From assembly GCA_910589415.1 (NCBI GenBank), contig OU342631.1, forward strand, positions 2,356,001-2,420,000: a DNA stretch of 64,000 nt, given 5' to 3'. Source of the DNA: Malachius bipustulatus. Its lineage: Eukaryota > Arthropoda > Insecta > Coleoptera > Melyridae. Under the pieces are notes generated by a model that searched no databases, was not told where the DNA came from, and saw only the letters and a program-made list of their open reading frames with translations. Below, one piece after another: positions 23,449 through 36,819 of the stretch. A program made the translations under genes and the position numbers. Position 1 is the first letter of the stretch, and every line of letters begins with the position of its first letter.

Positions 23449-23759
23449 CGACTTTATTTTTCATTTAAACACGATATACAAAAAATATATTTTTCACACC
23501 ACACGGCGGAATCTAGCAAAAATAGCTATAATATGGCGGAAATGTCCAACGGGTAATTATTGTTGACGACTTAAATGTATACCTACACCAACAAAATATT
23601 ATTTCAATAATTCAATAAACGAGAAATTAAGATTTGTTAGTTTTTCAGCATATTATTATTTCAGCAACAACTGAAGTTATCCTAAATTTTATTTCAGATT
23701 CTTAAAAAGGATCCTATAAAATTGTGCATATTTTCTCTAATTCAACTGATTTCGTATCT

Positions 23760-24292
23760 CTGCTTCTTCTCAAGAACCCAATGGCTAGATTGTAAAAAAA
23801 CTGATCTAAATAAAGTGTATCTAACCTTATAGTGGACAATTTGTGTTTTTTGCGTTATAATAGACGTTTATTAGATACTTGAACTAATATTGAAAGTAAG
23901 TGCTTAATTTTTTAAAAGAAGAAGTTTTGTTCTATACGAGAATTTATCCAACTAAAAAGTAAACATTTTAAAGAAAACAGAAACCTTAAATAAACAATAT
24001 TTCATTTTGTATAAGTTTAGGATACATATCAAAAAATATTTTTGATTATCAAAGAAATAGTTATCTTTTTATGTAATGTAACGTAAGTGTATTGTATAGG
24101 CCACTTAACTGAATATCAGTCATTATCGCAAGAATATCAAAGGATTGTTCTACTCCTTCAATAATATTTCTTGCTTATAGTTATATATACATAATCATCA
24201 TTAACTAAAATACCACTATAAAATTCTACAAAAGTTCTAAGAAAACTCTCTAAGGATAATCTCCTAAGTAGTGAATTATTTTTCCATTTCCA
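23760..24292. other. Probable 3' UTR/downstream flank of the Ig gene
   Basis: AT-rich, with no repeat seen. It lies immediately 3' of the minus-strand stop at 24,293. A minus-strand AATAAA occurs near 23,867-23,872, about 420 bp past the stop, and could be a poly(A) signal; this is weak evidence on its own. Confidence 0.35.
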
Positions 24293-27200
24293 TTAATCAA
24301 ACGCTATACTGAAATCTGTCTTGAAGGATCTTCTATCAATGGAATACATATTATCAGCCGTACATTCATAAACACCAGCATCCATTTGTGTCGCAGGATC
24401 TATCTCTAATTTACTTTTTATTTTATCTGTGCCAATGTTCCATTCATGAATCTAAAATAGAAATTCATTTATTAGCTATAAAATTATACCTTTTGCATGA
24501 TGAGAGAGTAAGTCAGTCAATCATATTATAGAGTAAGTTTATTCATAAAAGATGAAAATTTATTAGTGTGCCTGTGTAAAACAAGAAGTTGTATTCTAAG
24601 TGCAAAATTTACAAATGAACGGTAAACGAGCGCTTGATTAAACTAGTGCGTAATTGCCTTGCAAGTGTGCAACTCACGTTCTTATCTTACCTTATTTACT
24701 TTATCTACCCCAACTAATGATTGTAATAAAACAAGTAGGGAAGGATGTTATATTAACTTGTAATGTATTTACTTTATACATTTAAAAGATGATGCAATAA
24801 ATTTTATGGTGAGTTATTTTTAGGCTGTAGGTACACATTATGTCAATGACAAAAGCGATAGGCTTACTATGATTGCTTGGATCCCAAATCAGCACCTCCC
24901 ATCGAATAGTATTTAGCATTGCCTGTCAAACCATTCAGATATTAGGGGGTTTCATTAATCAGTGCAGAAAATTCAACTGGAGATTCCTTGCCGAATTTTA
25001 AGGGAGGTTTGTCATAAAAAAAATTCTTAAAGCCTCCCCTAAGAAGTTACATCCCCTTAAAGTATATAGGGTAAAAAATTCACATTTATCGATTTTTTCT
25101 GAAATGACTTGAAATAAAAAAGACGGCTGGTATTCGAATACTACTACCAGGAAGCCTCCATAATTGCATAATTTTATCCACCAATTGTTCTCTGCAAGGG
25201 TGTGAATCATACTACCCCTAAAAGTTTTTTCCAGAACTTTTTTCCTAATCATATTTTTTTTTATCTTTAAATTCACACTTTGGAGGACCAGTTCAATTGG
25301 AAAAAATTTGTTTCTTAAAAATTTCATGGAAACTCAATACTTTTCCGCTAAAGAAATAAAATAACCGGACTTACATAAATTATAAAATTGTGATTTTACA
25401 TACATATTTATAAAAATATGTAAATATGTAAAATATGTAAAATATTTATAGAAATAAATAAAAATTAAATAATACAAAAAAATAATAAACAATAAATAAA
25501 TTAACAATATTTTGTTTAAGACAGTGCTCAAAATGGGCGTGGGATTTTCAAGAGACAAATTTCTTTTCGATTGAACTGGCCCTCCAAAGTGTGAAATTAA
25601 AGATTTTAAAAAAATTATTAGGAAAAAAGTTCTGGAAAAAAACTTTTAGGGGTAGTATGATTCACACTCTTGCAGAGAACAATTGGTGGATAAAATTATG
25701 CAATTATGGAGGCTTCCTGGTAGTAGTATTCGAATACCAGCCGTCTTTTTTTATTTCAAGTCATTTCAGAAAAAAATCTATAAATGTGAATTTTTTACCC
25801 TACTTTAAGGGGATGTAACTTCTTAGGAGAGGCTTTGAGAATTTTATGACAGGCTTTGAGAATTTTATGACAAACCCCCTTAAAATTTAGCAAGGAATTC
25901 CCAGTTTAGTTTTCTGCCTGATTAATTGTACATATTATTATATTGAGATAAATATTGCGCCGTTCCACCTCTTCAAATAATTTGAATAGCAAAATGGGGC
26001 CGAGAGGAATAATTTTTTTTTGCTATGCAGTAGGTATGCATTATACAGCCATGCACTTTTGTTTTCAATTTTGATCGAATACTTTTGAGAATCTGTTGCG
26101 AAAAGTTATTTATTAGACTCATTGAAATTTTTCTTCAAAAAATTTAGAGAGCAAGAGGGGGTCGAGGAACACGTTATAAGTTGTTTTATTTGGCTATGCA
26201 CTTACAATTTTGAACGATGAGATTTTGAGAATCACCTAAAGTATTTTATTACTTGGGCTATAATTAAAATTTGTTTGTTGTTTGTCTTCTAAAGGAACAA
26301 ACAAATTGGCTGAAGATGATAAAATTATCTTCTTTTACTCAGTTTTTACTCAATTTTATTATCGTTTAATAAAGCGCCAAAAACGTACGAGAAGACATCA
26401 AATTTATCATCAATCTAAAGAATTTCCGAGAATTGCCTAAAATAATTAAAAATATTTCAAAAATGGTTTATACCTACTACAGAACAAAAAATTGAAGTAG
26501 TAAAACTCGACATTTCTAGATTCTTCAACCAAAATCATATGTGTTAAAATAAAAAAAAACATAACCGTGAACGTCTTTCCCAAAATGACTCTGTTGAAGT
26601 GGCTAGTTGGCCGATAAGTCGATCATCTTTTAAGATTGGTGAAATATTCACCGAAAGACACCGCAAACGTTAAAAAAATTTAATGTTTGGGAAGACATTC
26701 TGGGCGACCATCATCGGGGTCACTTTTTTGTTGAAGGTAATTTGACTGGCGATTGTTATTTGTAGCTGTTACCTTATTGACCTCTTGATCACCCATTGAA
26801 AGAAGACGTAAATCTCAAAAAACAACTTTTCATTTTTTAGGATTGAGGGGGTCCCCATTATTATATGTATGTACATCAAGTACGTAGTTCATTAGTTTCT
26901 CGTTTTCCCGGATGATGAAGAAAAGATCCCATGCATCGAATGGCCAGTAAGGTCGCCGAGTTACCCCTTCGGATTTCTTTTTGTGGGCACAAACTCCTTC
27001 TGACTTTTTTTGTGGGAACACTTAAATCCAAGGTTTACCAAGTACTACTTGGCGATATTCAGGTGACGTACCATAAACCTTGGATTTCAAGTACTGTAAG
27101 AAAGAATCGTCGCAGGGTACTAGTTTGTTCACGCCGAAAATGATGCAAAACCTTAGACAGCTTTTAAAAATCGATAATCAATAATTTTTGTATGGAAAGT

Positions 27201-30200
27201 TGGGAGTTGACATTTTGAGGAGAAAATTCGTAAATAAAATTGTTTTTCATAACAACATTTATTTCTTGAATTGAATTGAACTGAAGTGGGGGTTGGGTTG
27301 GCATCGGAACTTACCATTTGCCACAGATTTTTGCAGATGAGGACCTGATTATAGGGAAATACCAGCTGTCCGCAGACAGCTGACCAAGGCATCGAGCATT
27401 TATTTCTTCTCGCAGTAATCTATAGGTAGTGTTCGCAAAAAAAAATCGTTAATAATTGAAAAAAACTTGGTTACATAGACAATGAAAGTATACCTACCTA
27501 GCTTTTAAAAATTGCATTTGACCCTTTTTGCTATTTGAATTTTTGAAGGTGTGAATCTGGACCCTAGAGGGATGCAAAAGTAACTTTCAACCAAAATAAA
27601 ACTTGATCCCTCTTCAAGTTAAAATGGACCTGTTATGTTTTTTTTGACCCTAAGCAATTAGAGATTTTAGGAGGTGCCAATTTTTGTAGGGACACTATTT
27701 TTATACTCTAATAGCAAATTCTTCCCGGAAAGCAATTCTGCAATAGAGTATAGTCAAACCGTGCTCCCTAAGTTGTAAATAACACAATTAGCAAAACAAT
27801 AATATATTATGCTCGGCTCCTGTAACTTTCCTTTCCGACAAAGAAGCTGAGGGTCATAATTCGTAAAGTAACGAGGGTCATAATTTGTAAGGTAATGACC
27901 ATTATTACATATCTTTATCTCCCTTTAGAAGGAGCTGTGGTTGTCTTGTTGCACCAGTCGGCATACCCATAATAATTAGGAGGTTGTTTTATTGTTTGTG
28001 AGAACAGTTCAATTACCTAAAGTTTAAATAGGTAAACGCATTCTTCAGATTGGATACCTACTCCTTTCTAGGATGCAAATATTCAGCAACAAAAGATTTA
28101 ATTTTTTTATACTTACGTTTAGATAAAGATGAGTAAATATTTCACTGCCATCTTTATACCACGTTATATGAGGTCTTGGATTACCTCTGGCGACGCATAA
28201 GAAGGCAATTTTGTGCCCCAGGACGTATTCATAATCGAAATGTGAAGCGAGAGTAATCTTTGCCCCCTAGAAGAGAAATTATATAATTAAAATTATGTAT
28301 GAGAACCAGTTCACTTTCATAGTATGTAGGAGGTATACTTACATTGTTATTGTTGTAGTATTGATCTGATTCGGGGTCTCTGTACTTTCCTGTGATTGGT
28401 AGACCAATTTGAAACTTTGAATAAAAAATTGAAAATCAATTAAATAAATAAGAAAAAGTCTTGAGGTGTTTTACAAATAATCGGGTGTATCTAGTTTGAT
28501 CATTCACTTAATAACTAATAACAAATGCATTTGTTAATTAAGTTTCAAAAATTTTCCCAGTGCGTGCCGTTTGTATACATTAATACCCATCAAGTTGGAG
28601 TTCCGTAAATCCAAGTATACGATATGTCCCAATTAAAATTTTTATTCCATATAGGTAAACAGTGATTTCGCCCAAGTTTGTAAAAAAAAAACTGAACAGG
28701 TCATTTTTAACCTCATGGGGACCAAATTTTATCAAAGTTTCTAAGTTATTTTTCCATCCCTCTGGTTCTAAGAACTACCCCTTAAATATTTTAATAGCAA
28801 GAGGGATCAAGTGGCACCATTTTGAAGTTGTTTATGTTAATATAACATTTATTCAATTTTGATCGATTTGTCTTTGAGATTAAAGAAGTTGCTTTTACAG
28901 GCGCTTTGATATTTTCAAAATAGTTGCCAATCCGAAACACTCTGATTCAAATTGCGAACATGTTTTTTGGTATGGGTAGATTAAGAAAGGTTTAAGAAAG
29001 GTTAAGAAAGGTTACTTCTTACATTTTTGAAATAACAAAGAATTTTGGATGGAGTTTTACAAAAAAAAGATACTTGTTCAAGAATTAAGCTAAGAACATC
29101 CGGATCAATGTTTACAACTTTCGTGAACATTATACCGAGCGTTTGATTCTTGTTTCATGACACAAGTTTACTTTACAACATTTGTTTCTCTGATGAAAGT
29201 ACGTTTATGCGTTGAGTGACATTGATATAAACAGGCATAATTGCGTTATTGGAGTGATAGAAGTATACCAACCGACACATTTTCAGTGAAAGTCATTCTG
29301 AACGCGTCCGAAAGGGGCCTTTTAAGGAATCACATTATTTATCTGACTACATTTTGTCGCAGATAATTTGACTGGTGATAGTTATCTGCAATTTGGTTAC
29401 CTCTTAGTCACCCAAGCACTGAAAGAAGACTTATAAGTCTTCAAGAAACAAACTTTCCTTTTAACAGGGTGGAAGGCTTTCCCATTATCATATACGACTG
29501 TACGAGTATGGGCAGGAGAGGTCGCAGAAATGACCAGTTGGGACTGTAAACCTGACTAACCGGTTTGCACTGCTTTTTACCTCTTCCAAGGTGTTTTCCA
29601 AGTCCAAGGTGTCTAAGATTTATATACTACACCACCTGAATTTCTTGAAGTTCTTCAAGAAAGATTCGCTGCAGATGCTGTTTGATAACGCCGGAAATGT
29701 TAGACAAGCTTTTGAAAATCGATTGCACAATAAATATTGTCTGGAAATTGAGAGGGGGTCGATATTTCGAGCAGTGTATTCGGTTAATTAAATTGTTTAA
29801 AATGCTTTTTAAGAAAATCGAGAATTCTTAATACTAAGCCTACCAGTCCTCATTGGCTTACCACTGAAATACCTACTTATGACACTTATGACAAAACAAT
29901 TCTCCTAAATCCAATGAAGACATTCAACGTGCAGTCCAAGTGCCAGTTCGTCACACTTCGGCGTCAGTTCAATTATTTAGTGCGGCTAGAGACCAGTCGT
30001 CGCAATGACATTTACATCAGCGAATCCTAAAATCCCATTAAATCTGGATTTCTCCTCATAAACAGATGAATAGTCAGTCGGCAAGCATGTTTCAAAAGAT
30101 CGGAATTTTGGATATCAAAAAACGCAATTTTTGGATATAAAAATAGGAATATCTCATGACGTGAACTTTCAATTGTTTTTGTGTTTTCACCACTGTAATA

Positions 30201-33200
30201 AGGGAAAAATTTTTTTCTCGCGTTTGCTATTCAACTGACTTCATAGCTCCAATAAAAAAAAGAAAATAGACGATTTATCATCACCCTGTATAGTTACATG
30301 TTCACTTCACGCCCATGGAGACTTTTGATCGCCGTAAATATATTTTAATTTCAGCAATTTTAACCGAGGGGTGATTTCTATTTGATCCGTGTGGAGTCCA
30401 AACTCTGAAAATTCATTTGTCAACTTTGCTGACAGATATATCCACAGTTGGGCGAAAGTTATCCAGCTGCAGTTTTCAATATGTCACCTTAAGAATTTAA
30501 TTCTCTTTTTCACTATGTAAAAATAATCATACCATTCTATTTATTTATTTATTATTATTATTATTTTAATCGCGAGATTTCATTATACACGGTCAGATAA
30601 TGCCCTCTACCAACCAAACTCTAGCGGTTGCGTTCGTAACCGTGAATGAAATGAAAAATTAGTAAAATTCGCAATCGACAGAAGAAGGAAAACTCTTTGT
30701 AATGATACTAATCTTGTTAAATTACGTTGAGGAATAATCAACATTTGAATAAACAAAGCTTTGAAGTTCCCCCACCACTTTATTTATGGACCCTGAACTG
30801 GTATCGTGGGGTGTTTTGACACCCCAGGGTCTACATTTTTGTAAAAATGAAGTGGTTCAATTTATTTATTTTTTTTGTCGTTTCAGGTATTCTCCTAACT
30901 TTAAGTCATCTATGAAACAGTGTTGCATTTGAATATAGAAAATTAAAAATTTTGTTAAAAAACAGTGCTTGGGGTGTGCAACGACCCCACGATACCAGTT
31001 AAAGTTCTCAATATATTACTATTGTTTTTATATGGCCATTAAAATTATATTGTTTTTTTTTATTCAGTTTGTAAGAATGGACCTTCAAGATTTATTATAA
31101 GCAGAAGATTTTTTTAATTTAACATTATAAGACTCATTGTAATGATTAACAAAGAATGCCGATTGGATTTATAGTTTTATGCAATAAGTTGAGAAAATTG
31201 TTATTTTATATTGTTATTGACGAAAAATGTTTTGTTTTTTAAATTCACTAATTAGTTTATAGTTCATAAAAGTAAATTATTAAAAAAAAGATTTAAAAGC
31301 AAAAGTTGTTTCAATTTTTAAATAATATTGTATTTGGGGTGTCAGAACACCCCACGATACCAGTTACGTTTCGTGAAAACACGATACCAGTTCAGGGTTA
31401 AAAAATTGCAAGATAAAAAAAGTCGATGCATGATATTTTGAATATATCCTAATTTTTAAAAATGATGAGAAAATTGCATTTTTTATTTGATCTTGGCTGT
31501 TAGGCCCCTAGCGATCATTTTAGAAGCTCAAAACTATTTCCCAACGATTTTAGGGCCACTTTCCCTAAAAAAATTTTTGCCTGAGGCTGTATGGCGCTTA
31601 GTTTCTAAATTCCCTGTGACCATTCTTAATGACTCACCCGGTTTTACAGCTCGAGGGAGGAAATAAAATCTAATTTAGGCAGGCTTCGGAAAAAATTCAT
31701 ATCTGAGATTGAGTCTTAGTATGCAAAGTGCTACCATTCTAATTTTTTCGGATTTTTAAGATGGACTGTAAGAGAGAGCATTATTAACGACTTTAGGAGC
31801 TTATATAGGATTATTCAAAACGTGTATCGGAAAATGAAAAGCTAGATTCCTTGGCGTGATCTGAAAAAAAAAGTTCCTATTTGAGCGGTAATGAAACTTT
31901 TTTCCATATGGCAGTAGCCGAGATTCTTTAAACTGTCAAAAATTTAAACTATTTGTTTTCTGCATAAAAAAGCGCTCTTGGTCAAAAGCTTTAATGTGAA
32001 CTTTAAGTAGGAGAAAAACAGCATTTTATAATGAAAAATATAAAAGTAGCAGCATATTTTGTTGTGAACAAAATCTACCCTTGTGGACAAAAAATGTCAC
32101 TTTTTTTGATAAATTTTTTATAGTTTATTTCACTGCTACATAAAAAAATTAATTAGCCCGCAAAAGTAGGTTATATTAATGACAAGATATGTACAAAAGT
32201 TCAATTTTATATCTCAAACGGTTCCTGAGATATCATCAAAAAAACTAAAAAAATTTTACACCCTGTACCTATCCTGTATAAAGGGTGCGTTTGCGGACCC
32301 ATATGTTGATAGAAACTTTTTTACTCAGAACGCCTTTTATTTTCCGATACATGTTTTGGAACATCCTGTATATCCCCCTGAATATTTCCCTATGCATAGA
32401 ATTCCATGAAAAATTTTATTGAATTTTTGAATATTGATGGGGTGATATCCCACACAATGGGGTGCGCGAAAATGTTTTGTTTTCATTCCCTGGTTATAAG
32501 CATGGGAAGCTACGCAGTACGCAGAGAGTCATGGAAAAGCAGAAGTCTTAAAACAAAACAGTTTGATAAGATCTCACAAGATGAATCATACTTTCTGGAT
32601 CTCATATAAGAATATAATATTATGTTATAATTCTCACTTTTTCGCCAACTTTATTAAATTTCTGTAATATTAGACTCCATTCTTCATAACTGTACTTAAC
32701 GAAATAATGATAATTATTTTTTGTACGGAAACAATAAAACATTAGATAATTATTTCACAAGTAGGTAGGTACTTATTTCTTGAATGTTTCTGGATAAAAC
32801 TGTTTCGAGAGGCATTATATAGAATTTTTTTAAAGTTGGTAGATACTGAGTTACTACTTCTATTAGTGTAATATCTGTGTACCTATTTTGAAAATGATGC
32901 ATGTGAAAATCAAAACATTTATCAAGAATATTAAATAAACCTTGTGGTCAATCGTTCCAATTATTGTCAAATTTATACAATGGTCAACCAAGTGGTAAGA
33001 GAAATAATTTATACCGTTTGATTTGATTTGACAAATTTATGTTTATTTGTTAAACATACGGCAAAAATTCTAGAGGTTTTTCTTCTACATTATTCTAAGG
33101 ATATTTCGTTCTTTACTTATTTTTGACAAAGTACGTTTCGTTTAAAAGATACAGGGTGTCGAACTTTAAATAAATATACCTAACAGTTTTTGGTTATAGC

Positions 33201-35474
33201 TTGTGTAAATTTAAACCGATTTTGATGATACTTGGTATGAAAAATAAACAAATAAAGGGCTATAATTTGACTATTGCAGATTATATAGATGTCTTCCAGT
33301 GGCGTAGATATTCGGGATGTTTTTCCTCTCTTTCCCTCCTTATATCCTTCACACCACTAACATTTTTCCAATTACAAAACCGTTGTTCGATTACCCATAC
33401 ATTTTAGAACAAAAAGTAAGTATATCTATTTTTTTTCATGCGGTTCACCGTTTTTGAGATACTTGAAGTTTTCTCAAAAATGTCACTAATCTAATATTCA
33501 GGATTGGGGCGACTTTTTTCTCCCTGTCTTCCACGCCACTGACTTTATTGCAAATACAAAAACGCTGTTTATTAGCCAATGGATTTTATAACCAAAAAGT
33601 ATTCTTTAGCTTTTTCCACACGACGCACTATTTTTGAGATATTTATAGTTTCCTCAGGCAATATCACTAATCATTAATAATAACATTTTGCATAAAAATT
33701 CTAGTCGGATAAATTTTGTAATGTAAATTGCCCAACATTACCTGAGAAAAATTAAAATATTTCAAAAACGGTGCGGCATATGAAAAAACCTAAAAGATAG
33801 TTTTTTATTCTAAACTGCTTGGGCTATTGCACAACGGTTTTGTATTTGCAATAATGTCAGTGGCGTGAAATATTTGGAGGGAAAAGTGACTCCAATCCTG
33901 ACTATCTATGCCACTGGAAGACATCTACAAAATCTGAAATACCCAAATTAAAGAGATTTGTTTGCTTATTGTTCGTGCTGAGTTTCGTCAAAATCGGTGT
34001 AAATTTACACGAGTTATAACAAAAAACTCTTATATTTTTTTAAAGTTTGACACCCTGTATCTTTTAAACGAAGCGTCATTTTGAGCTGAAACTTATTTTT
34101 TTAATTTATATTTAATATGAGAGGCACCACCCCTTCAAGTTTGGCCCAACATCTCTGATACACCCTGTATACAGTGAGCAGCAAAAGTAAAGAATAAATT
34201 CGATAAAACGGAAAGCGCTTTGTTTTCATTAAAAAAAACAGGTCGATTTTGTTTTTAAGTTGTTCAACTTTTGATATAATATTCGGGTATACAGGGTGAT
34301 GCACGAAAAAGTGGTGACGTCATCGGCATTTCTTTTAAATGGCAACCCTTATTTTTTGTTCCATTAGATAAAATAAAAACGATGTCAAATAAAATGATTG
34401 TTTCCATGGTAATTTTATAGATCTGTCTATTAAATTAAGTCTATTAAATTAAATCTGTTAAATTAAATTGTATTAAATCTATTAAAGCTGTCTAAATTAA
34501 GTTTTTTTCTCAGAAATTTTTGTAAACTATTGGCAATTAAATGAAGTATGAAAAAATGGAATCAAAAATAAGGGTTGTCATTTAAAAAAAATGCCGATGA
34601 CGTCGCCACTTCCGCGCATACCCGAACATTATGTCAAATGTTGAACAACTTAAAAACAAAATCAACCAAGTTTTATTATTAAAAAAAGCAGCGCTTTCCG
34701 TTTTATCGAATTTATTCCTTACTTTGGCTGCTCACTGTATGTATAATGTGATCAAATTTTTATAAAGAAAAATTTTTGACATTAGTAATAGTATCTACCT
34801 AGCTGGAATAAAACTGTGTATGGTGCACTACACTCTCGGTTAAGAAATTGCAAAAAAAATCGTATTGCTTTTTTATCTTAGCAAAAATTATCATAAGGCT
34901 TATCGAAAACAAAATCACCATTGAAAAAAATCAGTAAAAACCATGATCGTTTTGAATTCGGCAAAAAAATTTACACTGAAGTTTGACTGTAAAAATTAAA
35001 GTCCAAAATTGTTTTTTTTTTTTTATTTCAAAAAACTTTACCGTCTTGTAACTATGAAATAGAGCGATATTTCAAAAATTATTAAACGACAAAACATTTC
35101 TAGAATTTTTCAGGGAACAACCCCTTGAATTTTTGGCGTATATTTATCAAATACGACGACCATGTATAATATTTTCTGACTGTTTTAGTTTTACGGTAAT
35201 ATTAATCATGATCTTAGTATTCATGCGAGAATATTTATGTTGACTTGATCAAACTTTTTAAGATTTTTCATGATTATTTATTTTATAACTTAAAATTATA
35301 CTTATGTATTGCAAAAATTTCTTCCATCTTCTCATCTAAATAAGACATACTGTATAAATAATATTTTATTCCACATACCTTAGATTTCGTCCTACTCCTG
35401 GCTCTTCCTCTCCTTGCATTTACAAAATTGCTGAATACTATCACAGTCAAAAGTACCAACAATCCCACTTTCAT
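24293..35474 (-). CDS. oig-4: Secreted single-Ig-domain protein, OIG-4 family (copy 1)
   Basis: Four exons (join on the minus strand): 35,474-35,379; 28,414-28,343; 28,266-28,117; 24,451-24,293. All introns are GT-AG and all junctions are phase 0. The product is 158 aa: signal peptide MKVGLLVLLTVIVFSNFVNA, then a basic linker RRGRARSRTKSK, a linker with PITGKYRDPESDQYY, and one Ig domain. Ig hallmarks are Cys80 (AFLCVARG), Trp92 (ITWYKDG) and Asp130/Tyr134/Cys136 (DAGVYEC); the two cysteines should form the core disulfide. In nematodes OIG-4 is secreted and helps hold acetylcholine-receptor clusters at the neuromuscular junction; that role here is inferred from family. The start has a good context (AACAACAACAATG). 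Introns 1 (6,964 bp) and 3 (3,665 bp) are full of transposons; intron 2 is 76 bp. Confidence 0.88.
24954..25926. mobile_element. Foldback element in intron 3 of Ig gene 1
   Basis: Arms of about 370-390 bp pair from ATTAATCAG at the left to CTGATTAAT-like sequence at the right, and include GGCTTCCTGGTAGTAGTATT and its complement. The spacer (25,330-25,570) is AT-rich. The right arm has a 20-bp tandem duplication (GGCTTTGAGAATTTTATGAC, twice, about 25,832-25,871). There are no coding genes: similar peptides read from both arms are only arm symmetry. Confidence 0.85.
25927..26619. other. No gene seen; intronic AT-rich DNA
   Basis: Part of intron 3 of Ig gene 1. No clear repeat partner or exon. 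Confidence 0.35.
26620..27180 (+). pseudogene. IS630/Tc1/mariner-type transposase relic 1 (intronic)
   Basis: In shifting frames the plus strand gives FNVWEDILGDHHRGHFFVEG then NLTGDCYL (26,690-26,770), IEWPVRSPSYPFGFLFVG (26,935-26,990, where the family has EWPxRSPDLxPLDFFLWG) and HLNPRFTK/TLKSKVYQ (about 27,020-27,045). The catalytic Asp after RSP is lost. It is antisense to the surrounding Ig gene and clearly dead. Confidence 0.7.
27181..28110. other. No gene seen; intronic DNA
   Basis: Remainder of intron 3 of Ig gene 1 up to exon 3. No exon or inverted repeat recognised. Confidence 0.35.
29340..29790 (+). pseudogene. IS630/Tc1/mariner-type transposase relic 2 (intronic)
   Basis: It is the same family as the relic at 26.6 kb: NLTGDSYLQ near 29,365, then FSKSKVSKIYILHHLNFLK and NVRQAFENRLHNKYCLEIE near 29,690-29,755, the family's usual C-terminal end (NVRQAFENRL). 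The middle is missing or scrambled. It lies in intron 1 of Ig gene 1, antisense to it. Confidence 0.7.
30791..31397. mobile_element. piggyBac-like MITE with repeated AACTGGTATCGTG motif
   Basis: The ends are CCCTGAACTGGTATCGTG and CACGATACCAGTTCAGGG, a perfect inverted match, and TTAA follows the right end (31,398-31,401). The left flank is TGGA, so the target duplication is decayed or absent. The motif AACTGGTATCGTG occurs at the left end, at the right end, about 40 bp inside the right end next to GGGGTG, and inverted near 30,985-31,002. No transposase. It sits in intron 1 of Ig gene 1. Confidence 0.7.
31740..32372. mobile_element. Diverged half of foldback family C
   Basis: The stretch shares the ordered words of the 45.7-46.8 kb foldback: TGTACAAAAGTT, ACGGTTCCTGAGATATC, and GGTGCGTTTGCGGACCCAT, ending near TCCTGTATA at 32,372. 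The opposite arm is not convincing, so I treat it as a solo, old arm in intron 1 of Ig gene 1. Confidence 0.5.
33128..34082. mobile_element. Inverted-repeat MITE with internal tandem units
   Basis: The arms pair from CGTTTCGTTTAAAAGATACA (33,134) with the mirrored end TGTATCTTTTAAACGAAGCG (ending about 34,077), and from ATGTCTTCCAGTGGC with GCCACTGGAAGACAT. The middle holds two diverged ~185-bp units (each with TTTTTGAGATA and CACGCCACTGAC/CACACCACTAAC words) and a third in inverted order. Intron 1 of Ig gene 1. No coding content. Confidence 0.7.
34170..34739. mobile_element. Tc1/mariner-type MITE (ACAGTGAGCAGC ends)
   Basis: The termini are ACAGTGAGCAGCAAAAGTAA and its near-complement ending GCTGCTCACTGT. 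The arms, of about 200 bp, run on through CGGAAAGCGCT and GTTGTTCAAC to an inner GATGACGTC block near the spacer. 570 bp with no transposase. Intron 1 of Ig gene 1. Confidence 0.8.
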
Positions 35475-35847
35475 TGTTGTTGTTCTTAAGCACTCTTCGA
35501 AGGATAAGCGAACTTAGGACGAACTTAACAATTCATTTTATTCTATGTTAGTGCCATTATAAGTCCCTTAACTATCTGTGATTTATATCAATTTGCATCA
35601 ATTGTTTTATAGTAGTCTCCGTCCATTAGTAAATTTAGCAACTTTATTACCTACCTCTTTGGAAGGTTTCTAATTCTAACAGTCTCGTATTAGAGATTAG
35701 ACTAGAAAGAATTCCGTCATTAAATATCCACATTATTTTTTGATTTCTTTAAAAAGTCGCAATTATTTTCAAATTATTAATAAACGAGATTATTTTTTGA
35801 AACAAAATCATTTCCTACAAGTAGTACCTAATAACTATAAAAATTTT

Positions 35848-36313
35848 TTACAGAGTCCGGCAGATAGTTGGAAATATATGGGATTTTTTTTATTAAAAAC
35901 AATTCAGGATGTTTTATTATTGCAAAAAGTTTCTACACTGTCTCAAACATAGAAACCAATAACCAAAGATTATCTGCTTGCATAATGTACGAGGTGTTAC
36001 CAAAAATAATAAATAACAATTATTCATACATTTTAAAGGTGTAGAAAATGCCATTTTAAAAAGTGTCTTAGAACTGACAGAAGATTTCAAATATCAAATT
36101 ATAACTATTCACTCTCATCACTCATGCTTTAACACAACCTCGATTTTTTTCTTTTAAACTCAAAATTGGAGATATGTAATGAAATCTAAAATATTACTTA
36201 TAACAAAAGAAATCATTCTGATAAAATTATAATACCTAGTTACCATTTAAATAATAATTTCTAATAAATAAAAATTCCCATATACATATTTCCAACTTTC
36301 CCCAGACCCTGTA
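35848..36313. mobile_element. Short inverted-repeat MITE upstream of Ig gene 1
   Basis: The left end, ACAGAGTCCGGCAGATAGTT then GGAAATATATGGGA, pairs with the right end TCCCATATACATATTTCC then AACTTTCCCCAGACCCTGT. About 466 bp, non-coding, located 370 bp upstream of the Ig gene 1 start. Confidence 0.6.
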
Positions 36314-36819
36314 GGTATACAGTGTGTCTACGTAAGGAATCATATGGAAAACTTTTCTGTTGTTAATTTTATGAAAAAAAATTATTCTTCATAAGAAGTT
36401 GTGCATGGTCTGAAACCTAAAATTAAATATTTAGACATCAAGTTTTTTAAGTTATATACGAGGTGTGTCAAAGAATATTAAATTTGCCAAAGGGTAAAGT
36501 ACCTTAATTTGACAATATCAAATATTGTTATAAAAAATAAGTTTATGATAACTGAAAGATAACATTCAAATATGCAATCGATCAAATATAATTATATGTT
36601 TCAGCAAAAAGATTGACTTATCAGTCGCGTTTTAGTTATTGTTGTTTTTTCTGATGACACTATGAGAACTTCAATACCTATTCAAAAGACAACATGAGCA
36701 ACTAATAATGGAGTCAACAAAAATCTTAACTCTATTCGCCACCGATATTTCCAAGATCTACACCTGAAACTTTTTCGACTGACGTATTTATTCAACTTCA
36801 AAAATTTATCTAAGTATGT

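Larger units (their letters stand above)
20283..23757. mobile_element. MITE family A relative, expanded by insertions
   Basis: The left arm (from ACAGGGTCGCTTAAATTAGA, 20,283) and right arm (about 23,600-23,757, ending GAATTCAAC-like and CGTATCT) are inverted relatives of the inner arms of family A. The interior has been filled by unrelated material: a GC-richer unassigned stretch, an internal repeat and a LINE fragment. Arm similarity is lower than in other copies, so this is an old member. Confidence 0.5.

Noticed and set aside
24998..25818. Two open frames on opposite strands encoding almost the same peptide
   Set aside because: They are mirror images produced by the foldback at 24,954-25,926, not two genes.
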